DNA of 64,000 nucleotides from CAYQVW01 sp964421245. GTDB lineage: Bacteria > Margulisbacteria > WOR-1 > XYC2-FULL-46-14. The position numbers and the translations under genes are program-made. This document shows positions 26,732-34,240 of this stretch, one piece after another. Position 1 is the stretch's first letter; the number at the start of each line of letters is the position of its first letter. The notes under the pieces are model-generated. The model ran no database searches. It was not told the origin of the DNA and was given only the letters and a program-made list of their open reading frames with translations. The DNA lies in contig CAYQVW010000002.1 in NCBI GenBank assembly GCA_964421245.1, positions 89,442 to 153,441 of the forward strand, written 5' to 3'.

Positions 26732-26745
26732 CCCGCCAAGGCGGG
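26732..26745 (+). repeat. Small GC-rich palindrome between the PorV-like and cargo genes
   Basis: CCCGCC-AA-GGCGGG stem-loop in an AT-rich context, 24 nt upstream of the next ATG and just before its GGGGAGG. No U-tract follows, so it is not an intrinsic terminator. It may stabilise the mRNA end or be one of the small dispersed palindromes of this genome. Confidence 0.55.
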
Positions 26746-26768
26746 TCTAATAAAAGGGGAGGATAATA

Positions 26769-29700
26769 ATGACTAATAAAAAATCAATTCTATCAACAAT
26801 TCTCTGTTTTCTGATTCTGTTTACAATTGCAACAGTAAGTATTGCGGGAGATATTGTTCGCCCAAAAATTACCGAATTCTATATTGCTGGCAAGAAGATA
26901 AACATGGGCGACACCAAAACAGTCTACTGGCTAGGGTCTGATAATATTACTGGAGATTTTATTAAAATTAGCGCTACAGACAATGACCCATATGTTTCTG
27001 CAAATATCGGAGTAACAGGAATCCCTGCATCACTTGTTTTTAGCAAAAAAAGTTCTGGTAATGTTATTGGACATGATTATTGGGCCGAAAAATGGGTTTC
27101 TGATTCTAACAAATACGTAGATGGATCTCTCGCATGGTTTTTTATAGCAAAACCAAACAAACACATTGTTGACAAGCTAAAATATAACCCATCAAACGCA
27201 ACTACATTTATTAATGGAGCAAAAGAGTATAAATACAATACTACAGAAGATGAAACATACTTTTTAACTGTTAGTGCAGTCGACTATGACACAAATAAAT
27301 ATGATGCAAACCTTGAAAGTTCGTCATCCTTTAAAAAGATTGGTCCCTATATAATTCGTTTTGATTTTACCAAGCCGGATGCAATAATCGACACTTCAAC
27401 AGCATTTAAGTCATCAACCTCCCCTCCAAAATACTATATCAATAAAACTGACTTATCCAGTGGAATTAAATTCACAATCGATGAAAAGCATGGATCTGGA
27501 ATAGAAAAGATTGTTGTGTGGGTTGAAAACAACGCTACGGGAGTGAAGAGCAAATGGTGGGGTGGAAAATATTGGCATACAAGTATTCAAGAAATTGCTA
27601 TTCCAGTAAAAAGCTCCTCCACAAAACAAACCTTTACCTACCTTTTGGGAGATCTTAATAAGTTTAGTGTTGGAGAATACTCAATATATGTAAACGTAAA
27701 AGATAAGGCTGGAAATAAATCTGGAGATAGGTTCACCTTTACCATTGATAACGGACTTCCCAAAAAAGCTGCTCCATATGTTAAGCCTGGAACAGCAGTA
27801 AAAAACACCATAGCCACAGCAAAAAACACAACCCTAAAAAATGATATTTGGTACAACGAGGTTGTTCTCCCTGATTTTATCTTTGTAGACGGAGATGACT
27901 CTCCAGCAGCCGGTGGAACTGGGGCTGGAATCAAGAAATATCAATTTTGGTACAGATATCTTCCAAGTTTATACCCTACACCAGGTTTATATGGTAACTA
28001 TAATATGTTGACAATCAATTATCAGGATACAAAGCAAAATAGTTTGAGCAAGGTAGTTCATTATGATGCGACCAAAAAAGAATACAAACTAAAATTCGAA
28101 GATTTATGTAAAAATCCTTCGTACACTAATGCAGATTATATAAGAATAACCAAAGCAGTAAATGCAAAGACTTTTAAAAAGGGTGAAATGGATGGAATGC
28201 ACACAATTTCAACCGTCACCTTTGACAACGTTAATAACGAAACTCCCGAAAATAAGTTTTGGACAATTAAAATCGATGAAACCGCGCCAGAAGCATTTTA
28301 TTTAAATGAACCATTTAAAAATCCAATCCACTTATTGTCAAACGTGGTGTTTGGTGGAGTAACTTTTGATTGGACCGCTTCAAAAGATAAAACATCTGGG
28401 GTTAGATATTATGATTTAGATATTAAGGCAACGGGAACAACCGCTCCCCTTCCGCCATCGCTAAAAGCCATACCAATTGTTGTTGCTGGCTCTGGACTAC
28501 CACCCCTACCACCAACATTCGATACAAAGAAGACTTTGCCTCCAGGAACATATAGGTGGTCTGTAACTGCCTACGATAGAGCAGGAAATTCGGTAAAATC
28601 AAAACTTCCATTATCTGCAACCTGGCAGTATGACCAAATAAAGGTAGGGCTTGATAAGGCCGTTTCTGTCTCCCCTGCCAATGGATATGAGAATGCAGTA
28701 AATATTATGCCTGCTTTTACCTGGAAACAAGACTGGGTTCCTCCATCAATCTCTTTACCTTATGAATACACTATTAAATTGGCAGATAAATCATCGGGCA
28801 CAGTTGTTCATTCAGAAAAAATTCACGCTGGTTTTGCTCACACTTTAGGGAAACAAAGCTTTACACTTGCTGGTGTAAAATACGATTTTGAGGGAAAAAT
28901 ATCCACAAAGGCTGGAGGCGGAGCCACCGGTGAAATAAAATGGAACTTAACCGGCAACACAGTCTTTAATCCTGGAGATTATGAATGGTGGGTAGAAACA
29001 ACTGACAATTTAGGCAATACTTATGTTCAAACCACAAAAAGAACAATAAAGTTATTGGCCAAAGCATCGGCCTCTGCATCAAACCCACTTCCATCAACAC
29101 CAGGTGGAAAACTAACCTTAACATTCTTACTCTCTTCACCTGCAAACAAGAGCGTTTCATCTAGTAAAACAGTTAAGTTCAAATGGGGAACCTATAAATC
29201 TTTAACATCGTATGACTTATATATTGATGGTAAAAAAACAGACACACTTACCAAGGGAGAAATTACCAAAACCCTTGATGAGGGAAAACACACCTGGTAT
29301 GTTGTTGCAAAAGACAAAAATGGTAATACTTATAATAATGCAGGTGGTACACACACCTTTGATATTGACGCTGGCGGACCAGAAATAGAGATCACCTCTG
29401 GTGGCAATAAGATCACAAACAATTCAACGCTGCCACAAGGACAAGATCTAAAGATCTCTATTAAAGATGGAAACGAGGTTAATGCAAAAACAATTAAAAT
29501 AACTATCGATGGAAAAACCGTAACAACTCAAAGCAGTAGTCCAGGAGCATCATCAAAAGCAGTAGCTTTAACCGCAAAAACAACCAGCTTAACAGAAGGA
29601 ACACACACTTTGAAAGTAGAGGCAGAGGACTCACTTAAAAATAAAAGCACAGTTAGCTATTCTGTAAAGAGTTACGCCGGTGCTTTAAGGGTATTAACTA

Positions 29701-29990
29701 CTCCTATGAATTATCCAAATCCATTCAAACCATCTACGGCTGGAACCACTCTAAGGTATGTATTGTCTACTAATGCAGATATTGAAATTCAGATTTTTGA
29801 TCTTGCCGGAAGACAGGTTACTAAACTAACCTATGCATCGGGAGCCGTCGGTGGATCAGCCGGAGAAAACGAAGTAACCTGGGATGGTAAATATCATGGT
29901 GGAGCAGTTCTTGGTAACGGCGCCTATCTATACGTCATTACTTCCGGTGGAAAAGTCTTAGAAAAAGGAGAGATGGCTATCTACGAGTAA
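26769..29990 (+). CDS. Large exported multi-Ig protein with FlgD-like C-terminal sorting domain
   Basis: 1073 residues with a signal peptide ending at about residue 26 (TVSIAG). The mature chain is a series of beta-sandwich (Ig-like/fibronectin-like) units. The clearest are near 570-640 (DLDIKATGTT...WSVTAYDRAGN), 670-770, 790-870 (WGTYKSLTSYDLYIDGKK) and 880-975. The last 90 residues hold YPNPFKPS, the FDLAGRQV strand and NGAYLYVI, the FlgD-Ig/T9SS type A-like sorting domain. Cargo secretion through a PorV-linked route is the natural reading, since a PorV-like gene precedes it by 51 nt. GGGGAGG supports the start. A strong terminator follows inside queA. Confidence 0.85.
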   Translation: MTNKKSILSTILCFLILFTIATVSIAGDIVRPKITEFYIAGKKINMGDTKTVYWLGSDNITGDFIKISATDNDPYVSANIGVTGIPASLVFSKKSSGNVIGHDYWAEKWVSDSNKYVDGSLAWFFIAKPNKHIVDKLKYNPSNATTFINGAKEYKYNTTEDETYFLTVSAVDYDTNKYDANLESSSSFKKIGPYIIRFDFTKPDAIIDTSTAFKSSTSPPKYYINKTDLSSGIKFTIDEKHGSGIEKIVVWVENNATGVKSKWWGGKYWHTSIQEIAIPVKSSSTKQTFTYLLGDLNKFSVGEYSIYVNVKDKAGNKSGDRFTFTIDNGLPKKAAPYVKPGTAVKNTIATAKNTTLKNDIWYNEVVLPDFIFVDGDDSPAAGGTGAGIKKYQFWYRYLPSLYPTPGLYGNYNMLTINYQDTKQNSLSKVVHYDATKKEYKLKFEDLCKNPSYTNADYIRITKAVNAKTFKKGEMDGMHTISTVTFDNVNNETPENKFWTIKIDETAPEAFYLNEPFKNPIHLLSNVVFGGVTFDWTASKDKTSGVRYYDLDIKATGTTAPLPPSLKAIPIVVAGSGLPPLPPTFDTKKTLPPGTYRWSVTAYDRAGNSVKSKLPLSATWQYDQIKVGLDKAVSVSPANGYENAVNIMPAFTWKQDWVPPSISLPYEYTIKLADKSSGTVVHSEKIHAGFAHTLGKQSFTLAGVKYDFEGKISTKAGGGATGEIKWNLTGNTVFNPGDYEWWVETTDNLGNTYVQTTKRTIKLLAKASASASNPLPSTPGGKLTLTFLLSSPANKSVSSSKTVKFKWGTYKSLTSYDLYIDGKKTDTLTKGEITKTLDEGKHTWYVVAKDKNGNTYNNAGGTHTFDIDAGGPEIEITSGGNKITNNSTLPQGQDLKISIKDGNEVNAKTIKITIDGKTVTTQSSSPGASSKAVALTAKTTSLTEGTHTLKVEAEDSLKNKSTVSYSVKSYAGALRVLTTPMNYPNPFKPSTAGTTLRYVLSTNADIEIQIFDLAGRQVTKLTYASGAVGGSAGENEVTWDGKYHGGAVLGNGAYLYVITSGGKVLEKGEMAIYE

Positions 29991-31056
29991 GCAGCATCGC
30001 ATCACCAAATGAATAAAAGCGGTAGAGCAACTCTACCGCTTTTTTGTATGCACTTAAAACAAATTCTCTACCTCCAAAAGCCGATACCATCATAAGCAGC
30101 GTTGATCTTGGAAAATGAAAATTAGTTATCATTGCATCAACTACCTTGAATCTATATCCAGGATATATAAATAGTTTGGTCTTTTTTTCTTGCCCCTTGA
30201 CCCTTGTCCCTTGGGACTCAAGTGCCCTCACACTCGTCGTCCCAACCGCAACGATCCTCTTGGCCTTTTTAATTGCTCGAATTGTTTTTTCCGGAACTTC
30301 AAAATATTCCTCATGCATTTTATGGTCTTTTATATTATCTACTCTAACCGGCTGAAAAGTTGCAATGCCGGTATGTAAAGTTACATACGCAATCTTAATC
30401 CCTTTTCTTTTTATCTTATCTAGTAATTTCTTGGTAAAGTGTAGCCCTGCTGTCGGTGCTGCAGATGCCCCTTCTTTCGCCGCATACACCGTTTGGTATC
30501 TATTTTGAATTTGGGATTTTGGATTTATTTTGAGGTTTGACGTTTGATGTTTGATGTTGATATATGGCGGAAGTGGAATTTGTCCTAACTTTTTGAGAAC
30601 ATTATCAAACTTCCCCTTACATTTAAATTCAATAATTTGCTCTCCATTTTCTTTTTTTTCGATAACCTTGCCAATTAATTTGCCGTTACCAAAAGAAACT
30701 TCTGATCCTACTTTTAGCCTTTTTCCAGGTTTTACCAAACATTCCCACACTCTTCTTGCCCCTTGACCCTTGCCTGCCTGCCGGCAAGGCAGGTCCCTTG
30801 CCCCTAACAAAACAACCTCAATCTTCGCCGTCCCCCCAACCTTTGTTCCAAACAAGCGTGCTGGAATAACCTTGGTATCATTTAAAACTAAAAGATCTCC
30901 CTTGTGCAAATAATCAACTATATCCGAGAATTTTTTGTGTGTTATTGTTTTCATTCGGGAGTCTAAAACCATAAGCCGGCTTCCGTCCCTCTTTTGGGTA
31001 GGACTTTGCGCGATCAAATGCTCTGGAAGCGGATAATCAAAATCAGAAGTCTTCAT
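29977..31056 (-). CDS. queA: S-adenosylmethionine:tRNA ribosyltransferase-isomerase
   Basis: Converts preQ1-tRNA to epoxyqueuosine-tRNA using the ribosyl group of SAM. Signature segments are FDYPLPEHLIAQ at the N-terminus, LVLNDTKVIPARL, AAPTAGLHFT, YVTLHTGIATFQPV and the C-terminal YRFYSFGDAM. At 359 residues it is slightly long. Three extra stretches in variable loops (30741-30805, 30495-30560, 30181-30235 in DNA) are translated dispersed repeats (see findings). The last codons contain the terminator of the converging gene. It is probably functional, as every core motif is intact. Confidence 0.93.
   Translation of the reverse strand: MKTSDFDYPLPEHLIAQSPTQKRDGSRLMVLDSRMKTITHKKFSDIVDYLHKGDLLVLNDTKVIPARLFGTKVGGTAKIEVVLLGARDLPCRQAGKGQGARRVWECLVKPGKRLKVGSEVSFGNGKLIGKVIEKKENGEQIIEFKCKGKFDNVLKKLGQIPLPPYINIKHQTSNLKINPKSQIQNRYQTVYAAKEGASAAPTAGLHFTKKLLDKIKRKGIKIAYVTLHTGIATFQPVRVDNIKDHKMHEEYFEVPEKTIRAIKKAKRIVAVGTTSVRALESQGTRVKGQEKKTKLFIYPGYRFKVVDAMITNFHFPRSTLLMMVSAFGGREFVLSAYKKAVELLYRFYSFGDAMLLTRR
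30015..30046 (+). terminator. Intrinsic terminator inside the 3' end of queA
   Basis: AGCGGTAGAG-CAA-CTCTACCGCT followed by six T on the forward strand, with four A on the left side. It terminates the 26769-29990 transcript about 25 nt after its stop. It also encodes conserved residues of QueA (VELLYRF) on the other strand. Confidence 0.85.
30181..30235. repeat. Second copy of the CCCCTTGACCCTTG repeat in queA
   Basis: Shares TTCTTGCCCCTTGACCCTTG with 30741-30805. It encodes SQGTRVKGQEKKTK just before FIYPGY, in a naturally variable loop of the enzyme. Confidence 0.65.
30495..30560. repeat. Low-complexity repeat translated inside queA
   Basis: Reiterated TTTGGGATTTTGGATTT and TTTGACGTTTGATGTTTGATG units, encoding KHQTSNLKINPKSQIQ between the conserved PLPPYI and RYQTVY segments of QueA. 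The surrounding family sequence shows this to be an insertion of about 15 residues. Confidence 0.7.
30741..30805. repeat. Dispersed repeat translated inside queA
   Basis: Contains CTTGCCCCTTGACCCTTG, also found at 30181-30235 and, with one base changed and only its first 18 nt, at 48156-48178. It is joined here to a CCTGCC/GGCAGG palindrome. It encodes about 12 extra QueA residues (DLPCRQAGKGQGARR) in a loop where other family members are shorter. Confidence 0.7.
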
Positions 31057-31090
31057 TCGTCCTTCGCTCCTTCGGTAGCTTCGGAGAATT
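31057..31090. repeat. Short CTTCG-rich repeat between DUF2905 and queA
   Basis: CGTCCTTCGCTCCTTCGG plus TAGCTTCGGAG; a related GAAGTCCGAAGGACGAAGG stretch is translated inside the AsmA gene at 45755-45795. It occupies the whole 34-nt gap upstream of queA and offers it no Shine-Dalgarno except GGAGAA-like bases on the other side. Confidence 0.5.
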
Positions 31091-31312
31091 TCATCTTCTA
31101 AGAATCAAATTAAAAAGAATAGTTAAAAAGAGGCTAACAATAATCATAGTAGTAATTGGGATATAAAGAGTAAACCCACTTTTTCTAATTACTATATCTC
31201 CTGGAAGTTTGCCAATCCAGGGTAAGCGGGCCATGAGGAGAAAAAATCCACCAATTAAAACAATTATTATTCCGATGTAAATTAGAAGTTTCCCAAGTCC
31301 TTCGAATGCCAT
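31091..31312 (-). CDS. DUF2905 small membrane protein
   Basis: 73 residues with two transmembrane helices (about 8-28 and 48-70) joined by the conserved loop LPWIGKLPGDIVIRK, the DUF2905 signature. Members are short inner-membrane proteins of unknown function. They commonly lie beside ruvAB and queA, as here immediately upstream of queA on the same strand. Likely co-transcribed with queA. Confidence 0.88.
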   Translation of the reverse strand: MAFEGLGKLLIYIGIIIVLIGGFFLLMARLPWIGKLPGDIVIRKSGFTLYIPITTMIIVSLFLTILFNLILRR

Positions 31313-31350
31313 GTGTTTATTATATCAAATTAAAATAGTGAGAGGAAAAG

Positions 31351-31941
31351 TTATTCCCCGTCTAATCCTAAAAGATACCTAGCCCATCTAACAATCGTAC
31401 TCTCCTTGTTTTTTACCGGAAGAGGATTAACCTCTATCATTTTGCCATCAGTCGAAATTTCAAAATGGTCAATTTTGGTGGGGGTATTTCCAGGTGACAA
31501 ATAAAAGTAGATAGCTTGATCACCAAGCCTCTCGGTTAATTTTTCAACAAACAATCTTCCGGTCTTACCTTCATCTGTTAGCCTCCAATTCCCTCCTCCA
31601 GGAAAACGCAAAACAACCGATTCATTGACCCCTAGTTCAAAAGAAAATCTCCTCCCTGGTCTTATAACATGGCGGTCAATTCTCATATCAACCTTCCTGT
31701 CCCTCAACGTGAAACAAATATCTCCTATCTTTCCTTCTATTCCCTCTTCAAGACGAACTGCTGGGACCTTCTCCATATGAGGACCCCCAGAAAATTGAAC
31801 CGAAGTCATTCCTCCAGCAGTTGCAAAAACTGTATATTGATATCCGAACAAAGAAAAAACCTGATTTCCTGCTCTTTCTAACGTCCTATGTTGAATCGCA
31901 CTAGTTCCCCTACTCCAAGCCACATTTAGATTTACTGTCAT
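31351..31941 (-). CDS. Family-less beta-rich protein
   Basis: 196 residues without signal peptide. Alternating hydrophobic strands dominate (VFSLFGYQYTVFATAGG, ICFTLRDRKVDMRIDRHVI, RFSFELGVNESVVLRF). The rhythm recalls the N-terminal beta domains of 15923-17470 and 18267-20285, though I cannot show homology. AAGGAAT precedes the ATG. It has its own alternative-sigma-type promoter. Function unknown. Confidence 0.62.
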   Translation of the reverse strand: MTVNLNVAWSRGTSAIQHRTLERAGNQVFSLFGYQYTVFATAGGMTSVQFSGGPHMEKVPAVRLEEGIEGKIGDICFTLRDRKVDMRIDRHVIRPGRRFSFELGVNESVVLRFPGGGNWRLTDEGKTGRLFVEKLTERLGDQAIYFYLSPGNTPTKIDHFEISTDGKMIEVNPLPVKNKESTIVRWARYLLGLDGE

Positions 31942-31959
31942 ATATTCCTTCCTATATAT

Positions 31960-31986
31960 ACATCGTCAACTTTGGGTAAAAATTTC
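31960..31986 (-). promoter_or_regulatory. Alternative-sigma-type promoter for 31351-31941
   Basis: Reverse strand GAAA-N15-GACGATGT followed by TATATAG. It leaves a leader of about 12 nt and is back-to-back with the glycosyltransferase promoter. Confidence 0.72.
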
Positions 31987-31995
31987 AGCAAAATA

Positions 31996-32004
31996 TGTTA
32001 ATAT
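31996..32004 (+). promoter_or_regulatory. Extended -10 promoter of the glycosyltransferase gene
   Basis: TGTTAATAT; the ATG at 32012 is 8 nt after the box, which predicts a leaderless mRNA. Confidence 0.55.
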
Positions 32005-32011
32005 ACAAAAT

Positions 32012-32689
32012 ATGTTGTCTATCATTATACCAACTTTAAATGAAAGAAATAATTTGGAAGAACTATGCGATCGAATTTTTAAGGTGGTTCCAAAAGATTC
32101 GGAGCTAATCCTAGTTGATGACAATTCAAAAGATGGAACAATCGAACTTGCTAAGGTGCTTTTTGAAAAATATCCAATTACAATAATTGCCCGTCCACGA
32201 AAGCTAGGTCTCTCCTCTGCCGTAATTGATGGCTTTAAAATTGCAAAGGGAGAAATCTTAGCAGTTATGGACGCAGACCTGCAACATCCTCCAGAAGTAC
32301 TCCCAAAAATGCTTGATTGGATAAACAATGGCAAGGCAGAATTAATAATTGGAAGTCGCCTGGTTCCCGGTGGTGGCTCTAAAGATTGGCCTTGGTATAG
32401 AAAAATTATCTCTCTGGTTGCCCGAATTCCCGCAATGCCCCTAACAAAAGTGAAGGACTTAACCTCTGGTCTGTTAGTGCTAAAAAAGAAAGTTGTTGCT
32501 GGCGTAAAATTAAATCCAATCGGATTTAAAATAGGACTTGAGATTATCTGTAAGGGTAAATATTCAAAGGTTTCCGAATTCCCTATTATGTTTGGTGAAC
32601 GCCACGGTGGACAAAGCAAGTTAGGAAATAAACAGATATTTGAATATCTGGTTCAACTTAGACAGCTTTATAAGAGTAGAAAAAATTAG
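32012..32689 (+). CDS. Family 2 glycosyltransferase, polyprenol-phosphate mannosyltransferase type
   Basis: 225-residue GT-A glycosyltransferase. It opens LSIIIPTLNERNNLEEL and has the LVDDNSKDGT nucleotide-binding segment and the metal-binding MDADLQHPPEVLPKM, all typical of DPM1-like enzymes. These load a sugar onto a lipid-phosphate carrier at the inner face of the membrane. There is no C-terminal membrane domain, as in the shortest members. Such enzymes supply GT39-type transferases; one is encoded at 44018-45301. Confidence 0.88.
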   Translation: MLSIIIPTLNERNNLEELCDRIFKVVPKDSELILVDDNSKDGTIELAKVLFEKYPITIIARPRKLGLSSAVIDGFKIAKGEILAVMDADLQHPPEVLPKMLDWINNGKAELIIGSRLVPGGGSKDWPWYRKIISLVARIPAMPLTKVKDLTSGLLVLKKKVVAGVKLNPIGFKIGLEIICKGKYSKVSEFPIMFGERHGGQSKLGNKQIFEYLVQLRQLYKSRKN

Positions 32690-33174
32690 TCTTTTTTGTA
32701 GTATTTCGTAAAATCTTCTGGGGTTAAGTTTGAAATAAAGTCTTTAAACTTCTTAGTCTCTTCCGCATCCTTCTCTGCATTAACTAGCTTGGCCTGCATC
32801 ATTACATTCTCTGCTACAAAAATCGGAGTCTCAGTGCGCAAAGACAAAGCAATTGCATCTGACGGGCGAGCATCAATTGTAAGTTTCTTATCTTTCTTTG
32901 TGATCTCAATTACTGCAAAGAATGTTCCGTCTTTAATATCGTTAATAACAATACGAGTAACTTTACCGCCATTTTTGTCAATAACTGTTTTTAACAAATC
33001 GTGCGTCATCGGACGAGGAGGGGTTACTCCCTGCAAAACCATTGCAATAGAAGCAGCCTCAAATATACCAATCCAAATTGGAAGAAAGTTTAATTCTTCT
33101 TGATCACGAAGCAATACTAAAGGAGATAGATTGCGAGGGTCAAATCCAAGGCCTCCAACAGCCATCTGGATCAT
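32686..33174 (-). CDS. Bifunctional nuclease family (DUF151) protein
   Basis: 162-residue protein of the BFN/DUF151 family; members have been reported to cut DNA and RNA, and others are of unknown role. Conserved parts are VLLRDQEELNFLPIWIG and the LTIDARPSDAIALSLR motif near residue 100. The ATG overlaps the rplT stop as ATGA, so it is probably the last gene of the thrS-infC-rpmI-rplT run. It converges with the glycosyltransferase gene with a 4-bp overlap. Confidence 0.9.
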   Translation of the reverse strand: MIQMAVGGLGFDPRNLSPLVLLRDQEELNFLPIWIGIFEAASIAMVLQGVTPPRPMTHDLLKTVIDKNGGKVTRIVINDIKDGTFFAVIEITKKDKKLTIDARPSDAIALSLRTETPIFVAENVMMQAKLVNAEKDAEETKKFKDFISNLTPEDFTKYYKKD

Positions 33175-33518
33175 GATTTAATAAACTCCACTAACTTCTT
33201 AAAAGCTAATGAATCAAAGATTGCTAAATCGGATAAACTCTTTCTGTTTAAGCCAACCTTTTTCTTCTTTGCCGCATTCATGAATTTGCTGTAAGAAATT
33301 CCAAGATCAGATACTGCTATTCCTATTCTTGTAATCCAAAGCTGTCTCATTTTTCTCTTTCTGGCTTTGCGATCACGAGTAGCGTATTTCATAGAATGGA
33401 CTACGGCCTGCTTTGAAGCACGGTATAGCTTTCTTAACGATCCACGAAATCCCTTAGCTCGATTAAGGAGCTTTTTGTGTTTTCTTCTTCCTGCTTTTCC
33501 TCTTTTTGTTCTAACCAT
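33171..33518 (-). CDS. rplT: Large ribosomal subunit protein bL20
   Basis: 115 residues, basic, with the start MVRTKRGKAGRRKHKKLL and the RDRKARKRKMRQLWITRI segment diagnostic for bL20, an early assembly protein of the 50S subunit. Its ATG lies 8 nt inside the rpmI 3' end. Part of the classic infC-rpmI-rplT operon. Confidence 0.97.
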   Translation of the reverse strand: MVRTKRGKAGRRKHKKLLNRAKGFRGSLRKLYRASKQAVVHSMKYATRDRKARKRKMRQLWITRIGIAVSDLGISYSKFMNAAKKKKVGLNRKSLSDLAIFDSLAFKKLVEFIKS

Positions 33519-33708
33519 ATGGCAACATCACCTTTACTCTTTCCAAATCACTTTTGCTAATTTCTTTAGCCTTCTTGTATTGTCTCTTTTTCTTTCGACT
33601 CTTCCACTCCAAGATATGTCTGCTATTCGCATGACGAGCCAATACCTTTCCTGATCCGGTTATTTTAAATCTTTTTGCTGCTGCTTTTCTCGTTTTTACT
33701 TTCGGCAT
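33511..33708 (-). CDS. rpmI: Large ribosomal subunit protein bL35
   Basis: 65 residues beginning MPKVKTRKAAAKRFKITGSG, the standard bL35 N-terminus, which fixes the start at 33708 although the frame is open further upstream. The gene overlaps the 3' end of infC by 44 bp in another frame and has no clear Shine-Dalgarno. It is probably translated by coupling to infC. Confidence 0.96.
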   Translation of the reverse strand: MPKVKTRKAAAKRFKITGSGKVLARHANSRHILEWKSRKKKRQYKKAKEISKSDLERVKVMLPYG

Positions 33709-34219
33709 TTTTTGCTTTTGGCGATAATATAACCGCCAAATTTCTCCCCTCCATTTTCGGTGGTTTCTCCATTGCCCCAAGATCATCGGTCTGATCCAAG
33801 AGCTTGTTTAAAACTGCGCGTCCAATATCCTTATGAGCCATCTCTCGACCTCTGAAATACACAGAAGCCTTTACCTTGTGTCCCTTTTCTAAAAACTCGC
33901 GAGCATGCTTAACACGAACATTAAGGTCGTGATCGCCAATCTTGAAGGAGAGTTTTACCTCTTTCAGAACACCGGCTTTTTGAGATTTTCTAAGAGCCTT
34001 TTCGTGCTTGGCTTCTTCGTATTTCAATTTACCAAGGTCTGTTATCCTTGCGACAGGAGGCCTTGCGTTGGGCACAATCAAAATCAGATCTAATCCTTCT
34101 TCTCTAGCTTTCGAAATTGCTTCGCGGGTGGGTAAAACTCCGATCTGTTTTCCGTCTGAACCAATCACTCGAACTTCACTACCCCGGATTCTCTCGTTAA
34201 CTATATAGTACTTTCTGAT
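33665..34219 (-). CDS. infC: Translation initiation factor IF-3, apparent AUC start
   Basis: Binds the 30S subunit, keeps subunits apart and checks initiator pairing. The usual IF-3 N-terminus (KYYIVNERIRGSEVRVIGSDG) lies upstream of the first ATG/GTG. The only candidate start preceded by a Shine-Dalgarno (AAGGGGG, about 7 nt) is an ATC at 34219. This gives 184 residues. IF-3 discriminates against non-AUG starts, so a rare start fits autoregulation known for infC in other bacteria (AUU there). A TATAAT (34240-34245) overlapping the thrS stop could give an independent promoter. The C-terminal tail is Ser/Lys-rich and runs into rpmI. Confidence 0.88.
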   Translation of the reverse strand: MRKYYIVNERIRGSEVRVIGSDGKQIGVLPTREAISKAREEGLDLILIVPNARPPVARITDLGKLKYEEAKHEKALRKSQKAGVLKEVKLSFKIGDHDLNVRVKHAREFLEKGHKVKASVYFRGREMAHKDIGRAVLNKLLDQTDDLGAMEKPPKMEGRNLAVILSPKAKNAESKNEKSSSKKI

Positions 34220-34240
34220 TGATGAGCCCCCTTTTTCATA

